A DNA stretch of 5,849 bases from Lysobacteraceae bacterium (GTDB lineage Bacteria > Pseudomonadota > Gammaproteobacteria > DSM-19610): the NCBI GenBank assembly GCA_020201295.1, contig JAIVHA010000201.1, forward strand, positions 1-5,849. The letters are read 5' to 3'. Shown here in pieces: positions 1-5,849 of the stretch. The translations under genes were made by a program, and so were the position numbers. A model generated the notes under the pieces. That model ran no database searches. It had not been told where the DNA came from and saw only the letters and a program-made list of their open reading frames with translations. Numbering within the stretch: the stretch's first letter is position 1; the number at the start of each line of letters is the position of its first letter.

Positions 1-911
1 GCATAATCCGCCTCGTCGAACTCGGCCACGCCGAAGGAGATGCAGCTGGTATTCACCGGCTGTTCCGACAGGCCCGCCATCATGGCCACCACGGCGGAGG
101 AATCCACGCCGCCGGACAGGAAGGCGCCCAGCGGTACCTCCGCCACCAGGCGGATGCGCACCGCTTCGCGCAGGCGCTCGACCAGTTCCTCACGGGCCTC
201 GTCGCGGGATTTCACGCCATTATCCTGGAAGGGTACATCCCAGTAGCGATGCGGTGCCGGCAGGGGTGCGCCCACACGCAGGGTCAGGGTATGGCCCGCC
301 TCCAGGCTGTGCACGTCGGCGAAGATGGTACGGGGATCGGGTACGTAGCCATAGGAGAAATAGTCTTCCACGCCACGGGGGTCGATCCTGCGCGGCAGCT
401 CCGGGCACACCAGCAGGGCCTTCAGCTCGGAACCGAACAGCAGGCGGCCGTCGGCCAGCAGGGCGTAGTGCAGGGGCTTGATGCCGAGACGATCACGGGC
501 CAGGAACAGGGTTTGTTTCTGGCGGTCCCAGAGGGCGAAGGCGAACATGCCGCGAAAGCGCTGCACACAATCCTCGCCCCACTCTTCCCAGGCATGAACG
601 ATCACCTCGGTGTCGCAATGGGTGCGGAATTGGTGGCCGGCGACCAGCAGCTCCTCCATCAGCTCGGGGAAGTTGTAGATCTCCCCGTTGTAGACCACCA
701 CCACCGAGCCGTCCTCGTTGAACAGGGGCTGGTGGCCGTTGGACAGATCGATGATGGACAGGCGGCGGTGCGCCAGGCCCACGCCGGGCTCGGTATGCAC
801 CCCACCTTCGTCGGGGCCGCGGTGGAATTGAACCTGGTTCATGCGTGACAGCAGCGCCTCGTCGATGGGACGCTGTTCCCGGGTGTCGAAAATACCTGCG
901 ATTCCACACAT
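1..911 (-). CDS. XrtA/PEP-CTERM system amidotransferase (asparagine synthase-like), C-terminus off window
   Basis: This is a class II glutamine amidotransferase of the asparagine synthase B type, resembling the TIGR03108 group found beside xrtA. The reading frame is open from the ATG at 911 to the window edge and gives 303 residues; relatives are about 630 long, so roughly the second half is missing. The start is fixed because catalytic Cys2 must follow the initiator Met (MCGIAGIF). Visible N-terminal glutaminase motifs are RGPDEGG (31-37), SIIDL (52-56), YNGEIYN (74-80), GMFAFALWD (121-129), ARDRLGIKPL (138-147) and FGSELKAL (159-166). The synthetase domain begins with the ATP-binding PP-loop SGGVDSS (266-272). 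The family releases ammonia from glutamine and transfers it to an ATP-activated carboxylate. In this locus the acceptor is unknown and could be a sugar acid of the exopolysaccharide (inference). Upstream ribosome-binding sequence is weak. The gene is separated from the preceding gene by a REP pair. Confidence 0.93.
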   Translation of the reverse strand, partial: MCGIAGIFDTREQRPIDEALLSRMNQVQFHRGPDEGGVHTEPGVGLAHRRLSIIDLSNGHQPLFNEDGSVVVVYNGEIYNFPELMEELLVAGHQFRTHCDTEVIVHAWEEWGEDCVQRFRGMFAFALWDRQKQTLFLARDRLGIKPLHYALLADGRLLFGSELKALLVCPELPRRIDPRGVEDYFSYGYVPDPRTIFADVHSLEAGHTLTLRVGAPLPAPHRYWDVPFQDNGVKSRDEAREELVERLREAVRIRLVAEVPLGAFLSGGVDSSAVVAMMAGLSEQPVNTSCISFGVAEFDEADY

Positions 912-942
912 GTTTCTGGTCCGGCTCCACGCCATTTATTGG

Positions 943-1021
943 AAAAACCCCCTGTAGGAGCGGGCTCTGCCCGCGAACGTGCGGTGAAAAACACATTCGC
1001 GGGCAGAGCCCGCTCCTACAG
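943..1021 (-). terminator. Possible transcription attenuator formed by the REP pair and T-tract
   Basis: Read on the minus strand, the long GC-rich hairpin of the REP pair is followed after four G residues by TTTTT (947-943). A second TTTTT lies in the loop (991-987), after the first arm's own small hairpin. This resembles an intrinsic terminator, but the T-tract is short and set back from the stem, so it may only attenuate transcription or protect the 3' end of the upstream mRNA. It lies between the disrupted glycosyltransferase and the amidotransferase. I see no convincing promoter downstream of it; an A/T-rich stretch near 933-947 is too weak to call. Confidence 0.3.
952..1021. repeat. Inverted pair of REP elements (REPIN-like), GTAG type
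   Basis: Two 26-base arms, 952-977 and 996-1021, are perfect reverse complements. Pairing continues to 981/992 with one mismatch (978 against 995), leaving a 10-base loop at 982-991. Each arm starts with the GTAG tetranucleotide (955-958, and its complement 1015-1018) and contains its own small palindrome, GCGGGC-TCT-GCCCGC. A GTAG foot next to a GC-rich imperfect palindrome is the hallmark of REP sequences mobilised by RAYT (TnpA-REP) transposases, well known in Pseudomonas and other gammaproteobacteria. Two such units in inverted orientation make a REPIN. No transposase gene is in the window, so the element would be moved in trans. It occupies the only sizeable intergenic gap here, which is the usual site for these repeats. 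Confidence 0.85.
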
Positions 1022-1037
1022 AGGCAACCACGAATTG

Positions 1038-1987
1038 CTATCGACCTGTCAGTTCATCGTACAAATTGATGTAACGCGCCACCATGCCATCGAGGCTGAA
1101 CTGCGCCTCGATGCGCTGGCGGGCGGCGGCGCCATGATCCCGGCGTAGTTCGGGATCATGCACATAGCCTGCCAGGGCCGCCGCCATGGCGGCAGGGTCG
1201 TCACGCCTCACCAGGAATCCGGTCTTCCCCTCCGCCACCAGCTCGGCATTGCCGCCGACCCGGGTGGCCACCACCGGCAGCCCACAGGCCATGGCCTCCA
1301 GGACGGTGTTGGAGATGCCCTCGGCCAGGGAAGGCAACACGAACAGGTCCAGGGCGGCCATGAGGGCCCCACGGTACCGATGACCAGGCTGTCCTTGCTG
1401 GCGAAACCCGACGGCAGCACGGCCGCGCGCATGTCCACGGGCCGAAAGCGTTGCGTATCCACCCCATTGCAGATCAGGCGGATCCGGGACTCGGGTACGC
1501 CCACCGGACCCCGCAGGTAATCCTCCAGGTCCCGTGACAGGGGCACGTAGCGGTGGATCAACGGGCGAAAGCCGCGCCGCAGCCACCGGTACTTGCGACT
1601 ATTGCCGTCCAGGTCGTGCACGTCACGGCCATGCTCGCCATGGATGCGCACCGGCACTCCCGCCAGCCAGGCCGGAAGCTGGGCATCCAGGGCGGCGAGG
1701 TTGCGACTGTGCACGATGGTGGGGCGCCGCGCCCGGAACAAGCGCCACAAATGCCACAGCATGCGCACATCGTGCCCGGGACGTTTGTGCAGGGCGATAC
1801 AATCCACGTCGGGCCGGGCGATGCGCTCGCGGAAATCCGAAATGTCCGTGAGGCTCACGATGGCATGCCGGTAGCGATCGACAGGCATGCGGTTGATGAG
1901 GTTCACGAGGCCATTCTCCAGCCCCCCGACCGCCAGGCGGTAGATGACATGCATGATCAACGGCGGTTGCTTCCCGGCCTCCTGCAT
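1038..1987 (-). pseudogene. TIGR03088-type XrtA/PEP-CTERM glycosyltransferase, disrupted by an internal frame-changing deletion
   Basis: The sequence encodes a GT4-like (GT-B fold) glycosyltransferase of the exosortase locus in two frames. From the ATG at 1987 the N-terminal domain is normal, with HVIYRLAVGGLENGLVNLI near residues 13-31, HSRN at 93-96 and ICNGVDTQRF at 172-181, up to SLVIGTVG ending at residue 207 (base 1367). The original frame then becomes nonsense and stops at 1208. The C-terminal domain resumes in another frame at ALMAALDLFVLPS, keeps the EX7E motif (EGISNTVLE) and TRVGGNAEL, and ends with TAG at 1038-1040. The two parts total about 316 residues against roughly 375-380 in intact relatives. 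About 65-70 residues are missing, including the VGDGPLR-like strand that helps hold the donor sugar nucleotide. A simple one-base error would not explain the missing block. The gene is either a real pseudogene or affected by an assembly deletion. A GTG at 1990 is an alternative start. It lies 15 bases after xrtA. Confidence 0.85.
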
Positions 1988-1994
1988 CACGGCA

Positions 1995-2003
1995 TCCCGT
2001 CCC
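1995..2003 (-). promoter_or_regulatory. Likely ribosome binding site of the second glycosyltransferase
   Basis: On the minus strand the bases GGGACGGGA (2003-1995) begin with the last G of the xrtA stop codon. The final GGGA lies seven bases before the ATG at 1987, which favours that ATG over the GTG at 1990. The position suggests translation follows closely on termination of xrtA. Confidence 0.4.
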
Positions 2004-3574
2004 TAGTCCAGCCGTGCCAGTTCCGCCTCGAGCGGTTCCAGCATGGCGTCCAGGAAGGCCTGCAGATGCCGTTCCGCGCCATCCCGGTCATGCTCGTAGG
2101 GGGTATAAAGCACGATGCCCACGGCCGGGTGAGGTCCGCCCAGCAGGCGGTTGCGTGCCTCGATCAGCTTGGCCAGGACATTACTGGAGGTATGCGTGCC
2201 TTCCAGCCAGTACCAGTGCCAGACGAGAACGCGCTGCCCCGACCCCGCCAGGCGCGCTTGCCGCACCTGCAGCGTAGTTTCGGGCAAGTCGAGATCCACA
2301 CGGGTCCGCTGCACCTCGCGCCATACCGGATGCTTCTGGGGCACCATGACGTTCTGGGTGTTGATCAGTTCCGCGTCCTGGCGCTGGCGACCGTAGAAGG
2401 CCAGGTACAGTCCCACGGGCTGGTCCGACTGGCGATAACTGACCTGGATTTCCTGGTCCGGCGCGATATAGCGCGGTTTCCAGTCCAGCCAGTCGTGCTC
2501 CACCCTCTCCCAGCCGCCACTGCCCGCGGGGGCAGTGGCCTGGTAGAGGCCCGGTTCCCATCCGGCCTGCTGTCGATCGAGGTATTGGCCCCAGAGGGGC
2601 CAGACCAGCAGGATGGCCAGGCTGCTCACGGCGATCGTGGCGAAGCGGGCGACAGGATGCGGGGCCAGCGTCGTATCCTGCACACCTGCCGCATCGGCGG
2701 CCGTTGCCTCGGTTTCACTCCAGCGGGAGCCGATCCAGAACAGCAGCAGCATCACCATGCCGAAGAACAACCAGCCATAGATGAAGTGATCGACTCCCTG
2801 CGCCAGTTTCATGTCACTCAGGTGGCCGATCATGACGATCATGTAGGCGCGCATGCCGTTGGCCAGGATCGGCACCAGCAGGGCCAGACCGATGAATATG
2901 GCGCGACGCCAGTAGCTGCGGTAGGTCAGGTAGGCAAACAGACTGCCAATGGTGATGGAGGCGATGAGGTAACGTACCCCGCTACAGGCCTCCACCACCG
3001 ACCAGTTGCCACTGGGGATGCTGAAATACAGTCCCTCCCAGTACACGGGCAGACCGGTCAGCCGCAGGGCCGTGACCGTGAACAGGGCAGTGAAATCCAT
3101 GAGGGACGGGATCAGGGCTTCGCCCATGGGTACGGCGAAGAACAGGAACAGGAGCGGGAACAGTATCACCCGCACCATGGGCCAACCCAGGCAGGTGAAC
3201 ACCAGGGTGGGCAGCATGGCCACGAAGGCGAGTTGCTGCACCACCTGAACATCGGCGATCCGTGCCAACAGCCAGGCAAAGCCCAACAGGAACAACAGCA
3301 CCAGGCCGCGCCACTCGCTGTGTGGTGTCACCAGGGCGAGGGCCTCGCGCTTGCGCCATACCAGCCACAGGCTGATGGGCAGGATCAGGTAACCATGGGC
3401 GAAGGTTTCCGAGCGTGACCAGATCTGCGCCATGGACCAGGCGGTAGGCCAGAACAGCCACAGGGTCGCCAGCAGGCTTACGCCACATAGCCAGAAAGGC
3501 ACGTTCGTACGGTAGGCCGGGGCCGCCGTGGGCGGACTCAGGGTTTCACTGCGTGCTTGCATCGAATCGGACAT
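2003..3574 (-). CDS. xrtA: Exosortase A (XrtA) with fused C-terminal EpsI domain
   Basis: This is the inner-membrane cysteine transpeptidase-like enzyme that recognises and cleaves PEP-CTERM sorting signals. The 523-residue protein has an N-terminal half of about eight hydrophobic segments (roughly 26-48, 60-73, 88-106, 114-131, 133-150, 200-216, 224-245, 264-282). The three conserved catalytic positions are present: Cys197 in EACSGVR, Arg242 in NGMRAY and His263 in GVDHFIYGW. A further hydrophobic segment at about 312-329 leads into a soluble EpsI-type domain (DUF3485), with HWYWLEGTHTSSN at 453-465 and a C-terminal end near 500. This fused arrangement is typical of the XrtA subgroup. The ATG at 3574 follows the previous gene's stop by five bases; an in-frame Met at residue 5 (3562) is an alternative start, since an AGGA lies 11 bases before it. 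All key residues are intact, so the enzyme should be functional. The flanking glycan genes are those expected for the XrtA locus. Confidence 0.96.
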   Translation of the reverse strand: MSDSMQARSETLSPPTAAPAYRTNVPFWLCGVSLLATLWLFWPTAWSMAQIWSRSETFAHGYLILPISLWLVWRKREALALVTPHSEWRGLVLLFLLGFAWLLARIADVQVVQQLAFVAMLPTLVFTCLGWPMVRVILFPLLFLFFAVPMGEALIPSLMDFTALFTVTALRLTGLPVYWEGLYFSIPSGNWSVVEACSGVRYLIASITIGSLFAYLTYRSYWRRAIFIGLALLVPILANGMRAYMIVMIGHLSDMKLAQGVDHFIYGWLFFGMVMLLLFWIGSRWSETEATAADAAGVQDTTLAPHPVARFATIAVSSLAILLVWPLWGQYLDRQQAGWEPGLYQATAPAGSGGWERVEHDWLDWKPRYIAPDQEIQVSYRQSDQPVGLYLAFYGRQRQDAELINTQNVMVPQKHPVWREVQRTRVDLDLPETTLQVRQARLAGSGQRVLVWHWYWLEGTHTSSNVLAKLIEARNRLLGGPHPAVGIVLYTPYEHDRDGAERHLQAFLDAMLEPLEAELARLD

Positions 3575-3579
3575 CCTGC

Positions 3580-4827
3580 TCAGCGTCCCAGGCCCAGGGA
3601 ACGGGTTGCTTGGGGAGTGGCGGTATCCGCTGCCGCGAAATACTGATCCAGGCGGGACAGATTGTAGTTCCAGTCATAATGCCGGGAAATCCAGGCGCGC
3701 ATCGCGGCATTGGCTGGCGGCGCGGTTTCCGGCTGCAACCGCTCATGGCAGGCCTGCACCTGCTCGGCCACCGCGTCACTGACCACCACCCCGGCGAGTC
3801 CATCGAGGTCGATGCCATCGGCAGCGGCGGTCGTGATCACCAGCGGTCGCCCCAGGGCCATGGCCTCCAGCACCTTGTTCTGGATACCGCGTGCCACCCG
3901 CAGGGGAGCCACGGCAGCATGGGCATGCGCGATATAGGGACGCACATCGGGCACGGTACCGGTGACGACGATGCCGGGATGCCGTGCCAACCGCTGCACC
4001 GCGGCCGCGGGTCGGGAACCCACGATATAGAAGCGGGCCGTCGCCTGTTGGCGCAGGATTTCCGGCCACACCTTTTCAGCGAACCAGCATACGGCATCCA
4101 CGTTGGCCCAGTAGTCCATGGCGCCGGTAAACACCAGTGCGCGTTCCCCATCGGCATAAGGCCTGCTGAAATCCTGGTCCGGCTGGAAGTGGGCCACATC
4201 CACGCCATTGTTCAGGGCATGAATGCGCTGCGCGGATTCCGGCGCACGCTCGCGCAAGCACTGGGCCTCGGCCTCCGACACCAGCAGGCAGGCATCCCAC
4301 TCGGCGGCCAGGCGGCGTTCGTAGGCCGCGAGCCGACGCGCCTCGCGGGCGTACACCCAGTTCATGGGCCAAGCCTTGTGTTCACTGTACTGGCGCCACT
4401 TGTCCGAATCCACGTCCACCAGGTCCATGACCCGCCGCATGGGCCAATCACGCGGTTCGGGGGCATACTGGCCCATGGCGGAGGAAAAGGCGAACAGCTG
4501 GTGGATATCCTGTTCCCGGACCCGCTCATTTACCCAGCGCGCCATGGCGCCATCACCGTAATAGGGCAAGGTCAGGGGCTGGCCATTCAACAGTCCGCGC
4601 AGGCTACGCAGGCGCGCACGCATCCCCGGCAGGGGTCGCACGAACACTTCGGCGCAGATTTTTTCCAGGACCCTCACGTGCTGCCAGTCCTGCTCATCAT
4701 CCACGAAGGTGCCGAGGTATACCCGATAGCGCCGCGCCAGGTGGCGTAGCAGATGCCAGGAACGGATCTTGTCGCCCTTATTGGGCGGATACGGCAGGCG
4801 ATGAGCCAGAAACAGCAACGCTTCCAT
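3580..4827 (-). CDS. TIGR03087-type XrtA/PEP-CTERM system glycosyltransferase
   Basis: This is a predicted GT-B fold glycosyltransferase that transfers a sugar from a nucleotide donor during exopolysaccharide assembly, probably at the cytoplasmic face of the membrane. The 415-residue protein begins with the family's N-terminal signature LAHRLPYPPNKGDKIRSWH (7-25), followed by VMDLVDVDSDKW (133-144), NNGVDVAHF (206-214), VFTGAMDYWANVDAV (232-246) and FYIVGSRP (266-273). The donor-binding region is VAPLRVARGIQNKVLEAMAL (306-325), with Glu321 matching the second conserved Glu of GT4-type enzymes. No signal peptide or transmembrane segment is apparent. The length is normal for the family and the frame is intact. 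The ATG at 4827 lies three bases after the FemAB stop, and the stop at 3580-3582 lies five bases before xrtA, which indicates tight co-transcription. The sugar and acceptor cannot be read from sequence. Confidence 0.94.
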   Translation of the reverse strand: MEALLFLAHRLPYPPNKGDKIRSWHLLRHLARRYRVYLGTFVDDEQDWQHVRVLEKICAEVFVRPLPGMRARLRSLRGLLNGQPLTLPYYGDGAMARWVNERVREQDIHQLFAFSSAMGQYAPEPRDWPMRRVMDLVDVDSDKWRQYSEHKAWPMNWVYAREARRLAAYERRLAAEWDACLLVSEAEAQCLRERAPESAQRIHALNNGVDVAHFQPDQDFSRPYADGERALVFTGAMDYWANVDAVCWFAEKVWPEILRQQATARFYIVGSRPAAAVQRLARHPGIVVTGTVPDVRPYIAHAHAAVAPLRVARGIQNKVLEAMALGRPLVITTAAADGIDLDGLAGVVVSDAVAEQVQACHERLQPETAPPANAAMRAWISRHYDWNYNLSRLDQYFAAADTATPQATRSLGLGR

Positions 4828-4830
4828 GGC

Positions 4831-5849
4831 TCAGCCCAGGTTCCTGGCGATCCAGGGTCCCACCAGCCGGGTCACCGGCAGTGGCAGGCGCTTCCAGGTC
4901 TCGATGAACAGGCGGTACTTGGGATTGGCCGGACTGACATCGGGCATGGCGGCGGCCTTCACCAGCCAGTATTCATAGTGCAGGGGTTCCGGTTCGAAGC
5001 CCCAGTTTTTCTTGAAGCTGTAGGAACCGGTGCCCTCCTTGCTGCGGCCGTAGTCAAACCATTTCAGGCCTCGCTCGCAACTGCGGCGCATCAACTCCCA
5101 GTACATGAAGTCGTTGCCCTGCACGCGTCGCGCCGCGGCGGTACCACCACCATAGTAGGGAAGCACCTCGTCGCGGAAATAGAAATTCATGACACTGCCG
5201 ATCAGTTCACCCTTCAGGGTAACGGTGAGAATGTCACAATCATCGCCGAACACCTCCTGCAGGATATGGAAATAGCGCTGGCTGAACACCGGCGTTCCCA
5301 GGTTGCGCACACTCTCGGAATAGGCGGCATAAAGGCGCCCGCAATCCGTATCGATCTCACTCACCAGTCCGGACTTGATGCCCTTGCGCACCATGGCGCG
5401 CTGTTTGCGCGGGATGGCGAGCATGTTCGCATCCACATCGGTCTCGATGGCCTTGCGAAAGCGTACATAGAGATCCTTGTGCTCCCAATCCGGGTTGCTC
5501 GCCTCGAGATTGCGGAATTCCAGGTAATCCACGCCCAGATCGCGCGCAAGGTTCTGGGCCTCCCGTTGCAGGGCCGTGGTCGCATCGGCACTGCTGGCGG
5601 CGATACCTCCATAGACGCAGAAGGGGCAGGAAATGAGCGCATTGCCAAACAGCCGGCTGCGCACATGGGCCAGGGGAAGCACTCCCTCGATACGACCATC
5701 GCGTTCAGCATAGAGAAAATGCGTGCGATGTCCAAAGGCCCGCTCGATCACTTCGCGCCAACCGGCGCGATGAAAGAAGGTGGCATTGGGACAGTGATTG
5801 ACGAAGGCATCCCAGTCGTCGACCCGGTCATCCCCGAGCACCCGCACAC
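4831..5849 (-). CDS. FemAB-like XrtA/PEP-CTERM system-associated protein, 5' end at or beyond the window edge
   Basis: This resembles the TIGR03019 FemAB-related proteins encoded in exosortase loci. It has two GNAT-like halves. FemAB enzymes attach amino acids from aminoacyl-tRNA to peptidoglycan precursors; the substrate of this subgroup is not established, and modification of the exopolysaccharide or its carrier is an inference. Conserved stretches are NATFFHRAGWREVIERAFGH (21-40, counting from the GTG at 5847), FCVYGG (76-81), IPRKQRAMVRKGIKSGL (145-161), YYGGGTAAARRVQGNDFMYW (231-250) and WFDYGRSKEGTGSYSFKKNW (263-282). The GTG at 5847 could be a start, but relatives usually have a few more residues before this point and the frame is open to the edge, so I treat the gene as 5'-partial. 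The 338 visible residues are close to full family length. The stop (TGA, 4833-4831) lies three bases before the next ATG. Confidence 0.92.
   Translation of the reverse strand, partial: VRVLGDDRVDDWDAFVNHCPNATFFHRAGWREVIERAFGHRTHFLYAERDGRIEGVLPLAHVRSRLFGNALISCPFCVYGGIAASSADATTALQREAQNLARDLGVDYLEFRNLEASNPDWEHKDLYVRFRKAIETDVDANMLAIPRKQRAMVRKGIKSGLVSEIDTDCGRLYAAYSESVRNLGTPVFSQRYFHILQEVFGDDCDILTVTLKGELIGSVMNFYFRDEVLPYYGGGTAAARRVQGNDFMYWELMRRSCERGLKWFDYGRSKEGTGSYSFKKNWGFEPEPLHYEYWLVKAAAMPDVSPANPKYRLFIETWKRLPLPVTRLVGPWIARNLG

Noticed and set aside
249..848. A 199-codon open frame on the plus strand and a 167-codon frame at 493-996 on the minus strand
   Set aside because: Both overlap the amidotransferase, whose frame shows continuous class II glutaminase and PP-loop motifs; neither has motifs of its own.
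1208..1586. Programmed ribosomal frameshift in the second glycosyltransferase
   Set aside because: A block of about 65-70 conserved residues is absent at the frame change, so a shift during translation would not restore a complete enzyme. No slippery heptamer with a downstream structure is evident either.
1553..3418. A 621-codon open frame on the plus strand
   Set aside because: It lies antisense to xrtA and the second glycosyltransferase, which have clear family motifs. Its product is rich in His, Gln and Gly with no recognisable domain, as expected for the reverse of GC-rich coding DNA.
3553..4749. A 398-codon open frame on the plus strand
   Set aside because: It is antisense to the intact TIGR03087-type glycosyltransferase and has no recognisable domain, so it is a by-product of codon bias.
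4836..4847. Short inverted repeat CCAGG-TT-CCTGG at the end of the FemAB-like gene
   Set aside because: A five-base stem inside coding sequence, with no T-tract and only three bases between genes, is easily due to chance and is not a credible terminator.
1..5849. CRISPR array, tRNA, rRNA or a new defence system
   Set aside because: No regularly spaced repeats, no tRNA- or rRNA-like sequence and no defence-associated domain were seen. Coding sequence of a known exosortase locus accounts for nearly all of the window.

Overview
This window is part of an exosortase A (XrtA)/PEP-CTERM exopolysaccharide locus. All five protein genes lie on the minus strand, so transcription runs from base 5849 towards base 1. 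In that order they are: a FemAB-type acyltransferase (its 5' end is at or just past the window edge), a TIGR03087-type glycosyltransferase, xrtA with a fused EpsI domain, a TIGR03088-type glycosyltransferase that is broken here, and the N-terminal half of an AsnB-like amidotransferase that runs off the left edge. The gene content and order match the known XrtA/PEP-CTERM locus, so this is a recognised system rather than a new one. No PEP-CTERM substrate protein is present in the window.

The DNA is GC-rich. A GTAG-type REP pair, of the kind common in Pseudomonas and related gammaproteobacteria, sits between two genes. Together with the locus type this suggests an environmental gammaproteobacterium; no finer placement is supported.

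Layout: 4831-5849 FemAB-like protein; 3580-4827 glycosyltransferase 1; 2003-3574 xrtA; 1038-1987 glycosyltransferase 2 (disrupted); 912-1037 a 126-base gap largely filled by a two-armed REP element; 1-911 amidotransferase. The first four genes are separated by only 3, 5 and 15 bases and look like one transcription unit. The amidotransferase lies beyond the REP pair and may be partly uncoupled from it. No promoter for the main unit is visible; it should lie beyond base 5849.

Working model, from family knowledge: the glycosyltransferases, amidotransferase and FemAB-like protein help build or modify an exopolysaccharide. XrtA, in the inner membrane, cleaves PEP-CTERM sorting signals so that secreted proteins can be joined to or released into that matrix. 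The most notable local feature is that glycosyltransferase 2 has lost about 65-70 codons from its C-terminal nucleotide-sugar-binding domain together with a change of reading frame. This is either a real inactivating deletion or an assembly error. The second most notable is the REP pair.
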